Shown here: piece after piece, positions 35,277 to 43,679 of the stretch
Position numbering within the stretch: the first letter of the stretch is position 1
Layout of the letters: each line of letters opens with the position of its first letter
DNA from: DATFVA01 sp963764235
GTDB lineage: Bacteria > Bacteroidota > Ignavibacteria > Ignavibacteriales > Ignavibacteriaceae
Reading direction: 5' to 3'
DNA: 64,000 nucleotides
Assembly: GCA_963764235.1 (NCBI GenBank)
Contig: CAVXRO010000011.1
Coordinates: forward strand, 62,001-126,000
Notes under the pieces: model-generated
Databases searched by the model: none
What the model was told of the DNA's origin: nothing
What the model saw: only the letters and a program-made list of their open reading frames with translations
Translations under genes and position numbers: made by a program

Positions 35277-36377
35277 CTACTGCGTAACGAGTTGTTTGTT
35301 TTTAATTTTAAGCTTATGTATTACAATGACCATTAATGACATCAGGACAATCATTCCAAGTGCAAAACCGACGGTATTCCAGGCGCTCAGACTTTGGCCG
35401 AACAGAAGTATAAATCCCGGGTTCCATGCACTGCCGTACAATATCATCAGGTGTATAATATATATCAATAGCGTGTTTCTTCCAACAAGGATAAGGAATC
35501 TTGGTATAGTCTCCACTTTCAACGAGATAAACGATACAACAGCATTAAGCATAAGAACAAATCCGAGCCTCATCATTGAAAGCAAAGGACTATTCGTCCA
35601 TGAATCAAATCCTGCGCTCCATCCTGTCTGAAGCACATAATTTATCAGTAGCGCTCCTCCCAGCAGTAATCCCCCAATGATGAAAATCCTTACGCTGAAG
35701 TTTACAGTCTTGAATATCATTGGATTCTTTGCAAGATAACTTCCGAGAACTCCCCCGGCTACCACATAACCAACCCAGGGGAACAGCGGGAAAATTGATC
35801 CTGTTCCATTATAAAAATATCCTGCTATCGGTACAGGAAGGAATTCCTTCCACTGAATGCCGGCAAAGACGGGATGAAGTAAAAAAAACAGAAGTGTGCC
35901 TGCAGTAAACACAAGATAATCATGCAGGTTAAATTTCTCAGCGATCCATCCAAATATAATAAGAAAGAATATCCCCATACCTATGCATTGAAGGACATCT
36001 ACTGCCATAAATATCTGCCATTGCTCAGCAGTAACCTGTGAAAAATCCACAACTGTAGCTGTAGGATACCTTAGAAGATAACCAAGTACCAACAGGAGAA
36101 TAACGCGTTTATATCCTTTTTTAACCCTGAGATTGTTTTTATACGGTTCTTTGATCAGCCGGAATAAATAGGTAAATACCGTACCCGCAGAAAACATAAA
36201 GATAGGGGCTGTCATTCCCCTCATAAACAGCCACGCCGTATAAACGGGGAATTCAGCACTCCTGTAGGAATTAGCAAGCAATACGTCTGTTGTATGTCCC
36301 TGAACCATCTGAAGAACAGCAAAAGCCCGCATCAAATCTATGAAAATTATGCGGTTCTTCTGGGAACTATGAGTCAT
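35277..36377 (-). CDS. Membrane acyltransferase-like protein (DUF1624 / heparan-alpha-glucosaminide acetyltransferase-like)
   Basis: The 366-residue protein has about ten helices. The N-terminal 'RIIFIDLMRAFAVLQMVQGH' matches the 'R...D..R......M...H' start of DUF1624/HGSNAT-type membrane acyltransferases, where the His is thought to carry the acetyl group. Acyltransferase family 3 is an alternative because it has a similar first helix. The substrate is unknown. It lies two bases upstream of ruvB. Confidence 0.72.
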   Translation of the reverse strand: MTHSSQKNRIIFIDLMRAFAVLQMVQGHTTDVLLANSYRSAEFPVYTAWLFMRGMTAPIFMFSAGTVFTYLFRLIKEPYKNNLRVKKGYKRVILLLVLGYLLRYPTATVVDFSQVTAEQWQIFMAVDVLQCIGMGIFFLIIFGWIAEKFNLHDYLVFTAGTLLFFLLHPVFAGIQWKEFLPVPIAGYFYNGTGSIFPLFPWVGYVVAGGVLGSYLAKNPMIFKTVNFSVRIFIIGGLLLGGALLINYVLQTGWSAGFDSWTNSPLLSMMRLGFVLMLNAVVSFISLKVETIPRFLILVGRNTLLIYIIHLMILYGSAWNPGFILLFGQSLSAWNTVGFALGMIVLMSLMVIVIHKLKIKNKQLVTQ

Positions 36378-36464
36378 TAATATTCCGGTATATACTGGTG
36401 AACTAAAAGAGGAAAAATAACCAATAGTGAGTAAAAAAAGAATATATAAAATTGAATCGGTGAG

Positions 36465-36494
36465 TAAAAAAAATGCCTGTCACAAATGACAGGC
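36465..36494 (-). terminator. Rho-independent terminator of the hsp20-dnaK-hsp20 cluster
   Basis: GCCTGTCA (36475-36482) and TGACAGGC (36487-36494) form a perfect 8-bp stem with loop CAAA. On the minus strand it is followed by ATTTTTTTT. On the plus strand it is followed by TTTTAA. Confidence 0.88.
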
Positions 36495-36520
36495 TTTTAA
36501 TGTGTAAACAGGTAAACCGC

Positions 36521-36922
36521 TTACTTTATACTGATCGTTCTTGGTTTTACTCTATCGTGTTTAGGAAGCACAACCATCAGCTGACCGTTCTCAAATTTTG
36601 CAGATACTTTTGATTCATCAATAGTTTCTGAAATTTTGAATTTGCGGAAGAAGTGTCCCGTTTCTTTTTCCTTAAGAATGAATTTCCTGTTCAGTACTTC
36701 CTGGTAATCGATCTTACCAAATATAAGCATCGAACCTTCTTCAATCTTCAGGTTCACGTCTTCTTTCCTTACCCCGGGCATATCCGCTGTAAGTACGAAT
36801 TCGTCGTTTGTCTCGTAGATATCTACAAGAGGGGCATAACTTCCTTCATTTGTCAGAAGATCTTCCCACGATTGTTTTTCTTCTTTAACTTCAACTGTTT
36901 CATTATTACTGTTGTCGTTCAT
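36521..36922 (-). CDS. Hsp20/alpha-crystallin small heat shock protein (copy 2)
   Basis: The protein has 133 residues from the ATG at 36922, which has AAGGAG upstream; the frame from 36958 runs back through a hairpin and is rejected. The alpha-crystallin domain is complete: 'PLVDIYETNDEFVLTADMPG', 'GHFFRKFKISETID' and 'AKFENGQLMVVLPK'. It is an ATP-independent holdase. Third gene of the heat-shock cluster, 68 bases after dnaK with a hairpin between. Confidence 0.93.
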   Translation of the reverse strand: MNDNSNNETVEVKEEKQSWEDLLTNEGSYAPLVDIYETNDEFVLTADMPGVRKEDVNLKIEEGSMLIFGKIDYQEVLNRKFILKEKETGHFFRKFKISETIDESKVSAKFENGQLMVVLPKHDRVKPRTISIK

Positions 36923-36953
36923 CTGTTTCTCCTTAGTTTTTATATAAACTCTA

Positions 36954-36987
36954 TACAAGGGATGCGGCTCCGGGCCGCATCCCTGTA
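36954..36987 (-). promoter_or_regulatory. GC-rich hairpin between dnaK and hsp20
   Basis: GGGATGCGGC (36959-36968) and GCCGCATCCC (36974-36983) form a 10-bp stem with a 5-base loop, extended by TACA/TGTA with one bulged A. There is no T-run after it on the minus strand, so it is probably not a full terminator. It could be a partial terminator, an RNase stop protecting the dnaK message, or a processing site that sets different levels of the two proteins. Confidence 0.55.
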
Positions 36988-36990
36988 TTA

Positions 36991-38946
36991 TTATTTCTTA
37001 TCTTTATTTTTATCTTCTTCTTCATCAACCACTTCGTAAGACGCATCCTGTACGTTTTCCTTACCTTTCTCAGTCTGTCCTCCCTGCTGCTGCTGTTGTC
37101 CGCCGGGTGCGCCCTGACCATGATCACTCTGACCCTCGGGTCCGCCAGCCTGGCTGTACAACTGCGAAGCAATCTCGTTCCAGGTTTTACTAAGTGAATC
37201 TGTAGCCGATTTCATCTGATCGGTATTATTTGAAGAAATAGCCTCTTCTACTTTTTTGATCTCGGACTCAAGTCTTGATTTATTATCAGATGAAATTTTG
37301 TCCTTCATCTCCTCAATCTGTTTCTTCGTCTGGAAGACAAGACTGTCAGCCTGGTTCCTTACCTCGACAGATTCCTTCTTCTTCTTATCTTCAGCAGCAT
37401 GCTCTTTTGCATCGTTCTTCATCTTTTCTATCTCTTCCTTGCTTAATCCGCTTGAAGAAGTGATCCTGATGCTCTGTTCCTTACCGGAAGCTTTATCCTT
37501 CGCATTAACGTGCAGTATACCGTTAGCATCTATATCGAAAGTTACCTCTATCTGCGGAACACCGCGAGGTGCCGGCGGAATTCCATCAAGGTGGAACCTT
37601 CCAAGCGATCTGCTGTCAGCGGCCATTTGTCTTTCACCTTGCAGCACATTGATCTCTACTGAAGGCTGGTTGTCAGACGCTGTTGAAAAGATCTCGCTCT
37701 TCTTGGTGGGGATAGTAGTATTTGCATCAATAAGCTTCGTGAACACGCCGCCCAGAGTTTCAATTCCAAGCGAAAGCGGGGTAACATCAAGAAGCAGTAC
37801 GTCCTTTACGTCACCTGCAAGCACACCGCCCTGTATAGCAGCACCGATAGCAACTACTTCATCAGGATTAACGCCTTTGTGCGGCTCACGGTTGAAAAGC
37901 TTCTTAACCAGTTCCTGAACCATCGGTATCCTTGTGGAACCTCCCACAAGTATAACCTCGTTAACCTGGTCAGCAGTAACACCTGCATCTTTCATTGCTT
38001 TTTCACAAGGTGTCTTTGTTCTTTGAACAAGATCATCTATAAGCTGTTCAAATTTCGATCTAGAAAGATTAATATTTAAGTGCTTAGGACCTTCCTGTGT
38101 AGCAGTGATGAACGGAAGGTTTACATCGGTCGATGATGATGAAGATAATTCTATCTTAGCCTTCTCAGCAGCCTCTTTTAATCTCTGCAGAGCCATCGGA
38201 TCTTTTCTTAGATCTATACTTTCCTGTTTCTTAAATTCATCTGCAAGGAAATCAATAATTCTCTGATCGAAATCGTCGCCTCCAAGGTGACCGTCGCCGT
38301 TAGATGATTTCACCTCGAAAACACCTTCACCAAGCTGAAGAATTGAAATATCGAAAGTACCGCCGCCAAGGTCATAAACGGCAACTGTATGATCGGATGT
38401 CTTTTTATCCAGTCCATATGCCAGAGCCGCAGCAGTAGGTTCGTTAATTATTCTTCTTACCTGAAGACCTGCGATCTCACCGGCATCCTTAGTTGCCTGG
38501 CGCTGTGAATCGTTGAAGTATGCAGGTACTGTTATAACTGCTTCAGTCACTTCCTGTCCCAGGTATTCTTCGGCTGTTTTCTTCATCTTCTGCAGAATCA
38601 TAGCGCTTATTTCAGGCGGGGAATAAACCCTGTCGCCTATCTTTACACGCGCTGTATCGCTGTCACCGGATATAACTTCGTAAGGAACTTTTCCCTTTTC
38701 GTCAGTTACTTCATCCATCTTTCTTCCCATAAATCTTTTAATAGAGAATACTGTGTGCTTGGGATTAGTAATTGCCTGTCTTTTAGCCGGCTGGCCGACT
38801 AACCTCTCGCCTGATTTCGTAAATGCTACAACAGAAGGAGTTGTACGTCCTCCTTCAGAATTCGGGATTACCACCGGATCATTGCCTTCCATAACCGCTA
38901 CGCAGGAATTTGTAGTTCCTAAATCTATTCCTATTATCTTACCCAT
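36991..38946 (-). CDS. dnaK: Chaperone protein DnaK (Hsp70)
   Basis: The 651-residue protein begins 'MGKIIGIDLGTTNSCVAVM' and has the Hsp70 signatures 'VYDLGGGTFDISIL' and 'VILVGGSTRIPMVQ', a substrate-binding domain and a C-terminal lid with the Gln/Gly-rich stretch 'GGQQQQQGG' and the end 'YEVVDEEEDKNKDKK'. It folds proteins in an ATP-dependent cycle with DnaJ and GrpE, neither of which is in the window. CAGGAAGGAG precedes the ATG. It lies between two hsp20 genes on the same strand. Confidence 0.98.
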   Translation of the reverse strand: MGKIIGIDLGTTNSCVAVMEGNDPVVIPNSEGGRTTPSVVAFTKSGERLVGQPAKRQAITNPKHTVFSIKRFMGRKMDEVTDEKGKVPYEVISGDSDTARVKIGDRVYSPPEISAMILQKMKKTAEEYLGQEVTEAVITVPAYFNDSQRQATKDAGEIAGLQVRRIINEPTAAALAYGLDKKTSDHTVAVYDLGGGTFDISILQLGEGVFEVKSSNGDGHLGGDDFDQRIIDFLADEFKKQESIDLRKDPMALQRLKEAAEKAKIELSSSSSTDVNLPFITATQEGPKHLNINLSRSKFEQLIDDLVQRTKTPCEKAMKDAGVTADQVNEVILVGGSTRIPMVQELVKKLFNREPHKGVNPDEVVAIGAAIQGGVLAGDVKDVLLLDVTPLSLGIETLGGVFTKLIDANTTIPTKKSEIFSTASDNQPSVEINVLQGERQMAADSRSLGRFHLDGIPPAPRGVPQIEVTFDIDANGILHVNAKDKASGKEQSIRITSSSGLSKEEIEKMKNDAKEHAAEDKKKKESVEVRNQADSLVFQTKKQIEEMKDKISSDNKSRLESEIKKVEEAISSNNTDQMKSATDSLSKTWNEIASQLYSQAGGPEGQSDHGQGAPGGQQQQQGGQTEKGKENVQDASYEVVDEEEDKNKDKK

Positions 38947-39006
38947 TCTAAAACTCCTTCCTGATTTGTGTTTTTAACTGAGTTCTCATGTACTTTGTGA
39001 ATGATT

Positions 39007-39441
39007 TTATTTGATTTCAATATTTCTTTCTTTCGTGGTTTTAACTTCGTTTTTTCCTATCATTATTTTTAGAACACCGTTCTCAAATTGTGCTTCAACG
39101 TTATCGGCATTTATATCTTCAGGAAGCGAAAAACTCCTTGAAAAGTCGCCGTAAATAATTTCATTCCTGAAATACTGTTTGTTTTCATCTTTTTTCTCTT
39201 CCCTCTTCTTGGTTCCGCTGATCGAGAGAATGTTATCCTGGAGGGATATCTTCAATTCATCTTTTTTAAGGCCCGGGATTTCAGCTTCGATAAAAATATT
39301 TTGATCATCAGCATATATATCAACTCTGGGACTGAATGAGAATCCAAGATCAACATTAGCCGGAAATTCACCGAAAAACTTGTGCAGCCTGTTGTTCAGG
39401 TTGTCTAATTCCCTTAACGGCTCAAATTTTACGAAAGTCAT
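39007..39441 (-). CDS. Hsp20/alpha-crystallin small heat shock protein (copy 1)
   Basis: The 144-residue protein has the alpha-crystallin core 'PRVDIYADDQNIFIEAEIPG', 'YGDFSRSFSLPEDI' and 'AQFENGVLKIMIGK'. AGGAGATATAAAA precedes the ATG. First gene of the heat-shock cluster, directly below a promoter and a dense group of TGAC/GTCA half-sites. It differs considerably from copy 2, so the two sHSPs are not a recent duplication. Confidence 0.95.
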   Translation of the reverse strand: MTFVKFEPLRELDNLNNRLHKFFGEFPANVDLGFSFSPRVDIYADDQNIFIEAEIPGLKKDELKISLQDNILSISGTKKREEKKDENKQYFRNEIIYGDFSRSFSLPEDINADNVEAQFENGVLKIMIGKNEVKTTKERNIEIK

Positions 39442-39525
39442 TTTTATATCTCCTGTTTGTCTTATTAAACTTGATATTGATTATTCAATCAATGTGCCAT
39501 CACCCTTGTCCACCTAACTCCTTTA

Positions 39526-39632
39526 ATTATAATGGCTTAGTCTTTATACCAAATCGGAGTCAGGTATGACTAAATGGCAGACAGTATGACGTTTTGTCAT
39601 ACTGACAATGAAAATGACATTATCTGTGTCAT
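39526..39632 (-). promoter_or_regulatory. Heat-shock cluster promoter with a cluster of dyad operators
   Basis: On the minus strand TTTGGT (39553-39548), 16 bases, then TATAAT (39531-39526) form a likely promoter for hsp20-dnaK-hsp20. Upstream of it lie TGACTAAATGGCAG (39567-39580), the perfect 9-bp inverted repeat CAGTATGAC-GTTTT-GTCATACTG (39582-39604) and ATGACA-N7-TGTCAT (39614-39632). No CIRCE (TTAGCACTC-N9-GAGTGCTAA) is present. Because the sites are upstream of -35, an activator is more likely than a simple repressor. Confidence 0.65.
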
Positions 39633-39701
39633 ATTCAATTAAATCTAAATTTCTGGAAATATTTTTTTATTTTAGTTGACCACTTAACAGAAGGAAATGA
39701 A

Positions 39702-40475
39702 TTGTTCGACCTGGAGTTTTTTGATATTAAACTGGATACTGAAGTAATAGGAAGAAATTTTATCTATGCAGACGAAGTAGATTCCACAAATAGTATCCTT
39801 CTTAATAAATCCAATAAATTTGATAAAGACGGCACCGTAGTTTTAAGCGAGAAGCAGAATGAGGGCCGGGGGCGAAAAGACAGAGTATGGTACAGTACTA
39901 AAGGTATGAATCTAACCTTTTCTGTACTGCTGAAGGACAGGGATTTTTCCGGCCGAAGGATTAACCTGATAAATTTCGCTTCTTCACTAGCAGTAGCAAT
40001 GGCTATTGAAAACCTCTACCAGCTTAAAATTGAACTTAAGTGGCCAAATGATGTTTTAATAAACGGGAAAAAGACAGCCGGTATTTTAATAGAATCCTCA
40101 TCAGCCGGAAAGAATATTGAGAGGGTTATTACAGGAATCGGTATAAATGTTAACCAGACATCCTTTCAAGGTATTTATAAAATCCCTCCGACATCAATAA
40201 AAGAAGAATTAGGAAGTAATATTGAACGCGAGATTCTCCTTGCTGAGGTCCTGAATCTATTTGAGGAAATTATTCGGTGGATAGACGATAAACCTGAGGA
40301 AATCTTAAAAGACTGGAAAGCGAGATGCAGGATGATAGGGGAAAAGATCTCTGTGACCGAGGGAGACAAAGTAAAATACGGAATTCTTGATGATCTCGAT
40401 GATGAAGGCTTTTTAATCCTGAAGACGAGGGGAAAATACGAAAAGATACACTTCGGCGACGTAAGTATCGGATAA
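39702..40475 (+). CDS. birA: Biotin-[acetyl-CoA-carboxylase] ligase BirA (catalytic type)
   Basis: The 257-residue protein starts at TTG 39702, with GAAGGAA well placed upstream. It has the biotin-ligase core: 'VDSTNSIL', 'GRGRKDRVWYS' (biotinyl-AMP loop), 'KWPNDVLING' and 'KTAGILIE', plus a small C-terminal SH3-like domain. It lacks the N-terminal DNA-binding domain of repressor-type BirA. It biotinylates the AccB subunit of acetyl-CoA carboxylase; accD lies 2.5 kb away on the other strand. Confidence 0.95.
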   Translation: MFDLEFFDIKLDTEVIGRNFIYADEVDSTNSILLNKSNKFDKDGTVVLSEKQNEGRGRKDRVWYSTKGMNLTFSVLLKDRDFSGRRINLINFASSLAVAMAIENLYQLKIELKWPNDVLINGKKTAGILIESSSAGKNIERVITGIGINVNQTSFQGIYKIPPTSIKEELGSNIEREILLAEVLNLFEEIIRWIDDKPEEILKDWKARCRMIGEKISVTEGDKVKYGILDDLDDEGFLILKTRGKYEKIHFGDVSIG

Positions 40476-40501
40476 AATTTTCTAAATTATTTGTTAACTC
40501 T

Positions 40502-41242
40502 ATGTTCCTTGCCTGTGATATCGGTAATTCATATATAAAGTCCGGTTTGTTTGAAGGAAATAAGCTTACCGATTCATTTTCTTTCCAAAACACTGATCGG
40601 CTTGCTGAAATCATATCAGAAAAAGAAATCACCGCAGCAGGGATTTCGTCAGTAGTTCCTGCTAAGACTAATCAGATTCTGAAATTACTTAATGCAGGAT
40701 CAATCCCCCTTCATATAATTTCTCACAGCTCATCTTTCAATCTGAAGATAAGGTATAAAACTCCTGAAACACTGGGCATTGACAGGCTTTGTTCTGCAGA
40801 GGGTGCATTCTTCCTGAACAATGGAATTAAGGAAGATGAGATCCTGCTTTCAATTGATATGGGTACTGCTACAACCATAAATGTTATAAGGTATCCAGGA
40901 GAATTTGCCGGCGGGGTTATTGCACCGGGAGTTACTATGATGGGAACTGCATTACACTCTTATACTGCTCAGCTGCCCGAAGTGAATTTTGAAGATTATG
41001 AAGGGATGATCGGGGACTCTACAAAGTCGTCTATCGCAAGCGGACTAATTAATTCAACTCTGGGAATGATTGATAGAATAACTGCCCACCTCAGCAAAAC
41101 CTATTCTGAGAAAAATATCAAAATTTACCTCACCGGCGGCAATGCCGAAAAGATTGCACCGCATCTGGATAAAGAATTTACTTACCAGAAAAATCTGGTT
41201 CTGTTCGGGATCAAGGCTGTCAGCGAATTGAATATAAATTGA
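40502..41242 (+). CDS. coaX: Type III pantothenate kinase CoaX
   Basis: The 246-residue protein has the CoaX ASKHA motifs 'ACDIGNSYIKSGLF' near the N-terminus, 'TLGIDRLCSAEGA', 'LLSIDMGTATTIN' and 'FAGGVIAPGVTMMGTALH'. It makes phosphopantothenate, the first step of CoA synthesis from pantothenate. It follows birA by 26 bases and converges with panC, the preceding step in the pathway. Confidence 0.96.
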   Translation: MFLACDIGNSYIKSGLFEGNKLTDSFSFQNTDRLAEIISEKEITAAGISSVVPAKTNQILKLLNAGSIPLHIISHSSSFNLKIRYKTPETLGIDRLCSAEGAFFLNNGIKEDEILLSIDMGTATTINVIRYPGEFAGGVIAPGVTMMGTALHSYTAQLPEVNFEDYEGMIGDSTKSSIASGLINSTLGMIDRITAHLSKTYSEKNIKIYLTGGNAEKIAPHLDKEFTYQKNLVLFGIKAVSELNIN

Positions 41243-41252
41243 ATATAAAAAG

Positions 41253-42077
41253 TTAAGCTTTGACGAGGATATTGTCGATCAGGCGGGTTTTGCCTATTCT
41301 GCAGGCTATAAGGACATAATATTTTTTGCCATGTTCCAGTTTCTTAACAGGGGCGAAAGTTAAGGCATCTACAATAGAAATATAATCCAGATCTGAGGTC
41401 TCTGCACGTTGCACTATTTTTATCATTCCCGATACAATAACTTTTACATCCTGTCGCCCTCCTGAAATCACTTTCCTTGCGTACATCAGAGAATGATTGA
41501 GCACAAGGGCATCCTCCCTTTCTTTTTCAGAGAGAAAAATATTCCTTGAGCTTAATGCCAATCCGTCTTCTTCACGAACGACAGAGATAACAACTATTTT
41601 AGTACCGAACTTCAGATCTTTTACCATCTGCTGAATAACAAAAGCCTGCTGAGCATCCTTCTGTCCAAATACAGCGACATCGGGATTTACGATAATAAAA
41701 AGCACAGCTACAACAGTAGTTACTCCCCTGAAATAACCGGGTCTGGATTCACCTTCCAGTATTCGGGTAACATCTGATACCCCAACATAACTTTGGAACC
41801 CCGGCTGGTAAATTTCGTCGGCGGCAGGAATAAAGACATAATCCACACCTGCATCTTCCAGTAATTTTTTATCTCTTTTTAGGTCTCTCGGATAACTGGA
41901 AAAATCCTCTTTAGGTCCGAACTGGGTGGGATTTACAAATACGGAAACAGCAGTTACATCCGAAATTTTTTTGGAGCGTGAGACCAGTGAGAGATGACCT
42001 TCGTGAAGGAACCCCATTGTAGGAACGAGACCTATTTTTTTTCCTTCAGTATGCAGAGCCCTTGAAAGCTGCTGCAT
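41253..42077 (-). CDS. panC: Pantoate-beta-alanine ligase PanC
   Basis: The 274 residues from the first ATG contain 'GLVPTMGFLHEGHLSLV' (nucleotide-binding HxGH), 'FVNPTQFG', 'VFGQKDAQQ' and 'LALSSRN'. PanC condenses pantoate and beta-alanine to pantothenate. The ATG at 42077 has no ribosome site and would drop about nine family residues: the frame continues upstream as 'IKVIKSIKK', and a GAGG lies five bases ahead of an ATC codon (42104-42102) exactly where homologues begin. The true start may therefore be a non-canonical ATC. It is the last gene of the porX-to-panC operon. Confidence 0.93.
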   Translation of the reverse strand: MQQLSRALHTEGKKIGLVPTMGFLHEGHLSLVSRSKKISDVTAVSVFVNPTQFGPKEDFSSYPRDLKRDKKLLEDAGVDYVFIPAADEIYQPGFQSYVGVSDVTRILEGESRPGYFRGVTTVVAVLFIIVNPDVAVFGQKDAQQAFVIQQMVKDLKFGTKIVVISVVREEDGLALSSRNIFLSEKEREDALVLNHSLMYARKVISGGRQDVKVIVSGMIKIVQRAETSDLDYISIVDALTFAPVKKLEHGKKYYVLIACRIGKTRLIDNILVKA

Positions 42078-42111
42078 TTTCTTAATGCTTTTAATTACCT
42101 TGATGATAACC

Positions 42112-42951
42112 TCAGCTGAGTAATGTTAAAACATTATAGATGTTCTGCTTCAGCTCTTTTCTTTGAGAAACAATATCCACGAACCCGCGTTCCATCAGGA
42201 ATTCCGATCTCTGAAATCCTTTCGGGAGGTCTTTTCCGATTGTCTGTCTGATAACCCTGGGACCGGCGAATCCTATTAAGGCCCGGGGTTCTGCTATATG
42301 GATATCACCCAGCATAGCATAACTTGCGGTAGTACCCCCTGTGGTCGGGTCGGTCATTACTGAAATGTATGGGACTTTCGCTTCTGCCAGGCGTGCTATC
42401 CTTGAGCTTGTTTTAGCAAGCTGCATCAATGATATTGCCCCCTCCATCATCCTTGCACCTCCGCTTGCAGAAATGATTATAAGGGGAGTTTTATTCTTAA
42501 GAGCCTTGTCAGTCAACCTGGCAATTTTTTCACCCACAACCGAGCCCATGCTTCCGCCTATAAACTTAAAGTCCATACAACCGAAAGCCACATCAATTCC
42601 GTTCAGTTTCCCCGTACCCGTCTTTACAGCATCATTCAGTCCGAGTTTTTTGATAGTTTCAGCAATTCTTTCATTATATTTCTTAGTATCCTCAAAGTCG
42701 AGCGGATCTGCAGAACGCATCTTTTTATCAATTTCCCTGAACGTTCCTTTATCCAGCAGTATCTGTATATACTCAGCACTGCCTATACGGAAATGATGAC
42801 CGCATTTAATGCAGGTCCACAGGTTTGTTTCAAGCTGCTTTTTATGAATGATTTCGCCGCAGCTGGGACATTTTTCCCACATACCATCCGGCAGATCCTT
42901 TTTCTGGGAATCTGGAGAAATATTTTCCTTCGACCGCATAAACCACGGCAT
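42112..42951 (-). CDS. accD: Acetyl-CoA carboxylase carboxyltransferase subunit beta AccD
   Basis: The 279-residue protein has an N-terminal zinc ribbon ('CPSCGEII' and 'CIKCGHHFR'), then the carboxyltransferase domain with 'GGSMGSVVGEKI', 'SGGARMMEGAISLMQLAKT', 'DPTTGGTTASYAMLGDI' and 'GFAGPRVI'. With AccA it transfers the carboxyl group from biotin to acetyl-CoA. Its start overlaps the DUF1573 stop by one base. Confidence 0.97.
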   Translation of the reverse strand: MPWFMRSKENISPDSQKKDLPDGMWEKCPSCGEIIHKKQLETNLWTCIKCGHHFRIGSAEYIQILLDKGTFREIDKKMRSADPLDFEDTKKYNERIAETIKKLGLNDAVKTGTGKLNGIDVAFGCMDFKFIGGSMGSVVGEKIARLTDKALKNKTPLIIISASGGARMMEGAISLMQLAKTSSRIARLAEAKVPYISVMTDPTTGGTTASYAMLGDIHIAEPRALIGFAGPRVIRQTIGKDLPKGFQRSEFLMERGFVDIVSQRKELKQNIYNVLTLLS

Positions 42952-43679
42952 TAATTTGATCCCTTCTGCACATCAGCGAATATAGTTAATACCTTATCGG
43001 CATTGGTTGGATCGTTCGAATAAACTGTGATGCGTCTGCTCATTTTACCCGAACGATGACTGGTATCAAGAGATACGTTTAATGTTCCCTTTTTTCCAGG
43101 CTCTATTTTTTCGCTTGATACAAGGGCAGCCGTACAGCCGCATGACGTTTTAATATCCCTTATCTTCAGCACAGCATTACCCTTATTAGTAAAGTTGAAT
43201 GTATATTTAACTGTATCACCTTCCTGTACTTTACCAAAATCATGCTGAGTTTCTCTGAAATACATCAGGGGACTATCAGTAAGGTTTCCGGTTTTTGCGC
43301 CGGGATCAACCACCGTGCCTGTAAATTTAAAGCGTATTTCAGGTTTATCAGGATCATTAGTCTTCACGGTAATATATTTGGTCTGTCTTCCTGAACGTCC
43401 CGTTGAATTAAAATCGACATTGATGTTGGTTGATTCTCCCGGGGCAAGATCAGATTTCTCAGGTTTTGCAGCGGTACATCCGCAGGAAGCTTTAACATCT
43501 TCAATTTTCAGGAGATCGCCTCCTACATTTGAAACAACAAAATTATATTTTACATGTTCACCACGCGAAACTTCGCCCCAGTCATAGTCCATCTGCTGGG
43601 ATGCAACTTTGGGAGGAATCATCTGCGCAAAGCTTAAGGCAGATACAAGAAGAACGAATGCGAAAATTTGTTTAATCAT
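42951..43679 (-). CDS. Exported protein with two DUF1573 domains
   Basis: The 242-residue protein has a signal peptide ('SALSFAQ', about 1-18). Two DUF1573 repeats follow, each with the motif 'ASCGCTAA' or 'TSCGCTAA' and a downstream 'GRSG...ITV.(T/S)NDP' strand. These immunoglobulin-like modules are common in exported proteins of this branch; function is not established. Its start overlaps the tsaB stop by eight bases. Confidence 0.93.
   Translation of the reverse strand: MIKQIFAFVLLVSALSFAQMIPPKVASQQMDYDWGEVSRGEHVKYNFVVSNVGGDLLKIEDVKASCGCTAAKPEKSDLAPGESTNINVDFNSTGRSGRQTKYITVKTNDPDKPEIRFKFTGTVVDPGAKTGNLTDSPLMYFRETQHDFGKVQEGDTVKYTFNFTNKGNAVLKIRDIKTSCGCTAALVSSEKIEPGKKGTLNVSLDTSHRSGKMSRRITVYSNDPTNADKVLTIFADVQKGSN

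Noticed and set aside
37256..37918. Long plus-strand frame (220 residues) opposite dnaK.
   Set aside because: Ser/Ile/Leu-rich translation typical of the reverse strand of a highly expressed gene; no ribosome site, no recognisable domain.
39442..39701. CIRCE element or HspR site in front of the heat-shock genes.
   Set aside because: Neither TTAGCACTC-N9-GAGTGCTAA nor the HspR repeat is present; the dyads seen have a different sequence.
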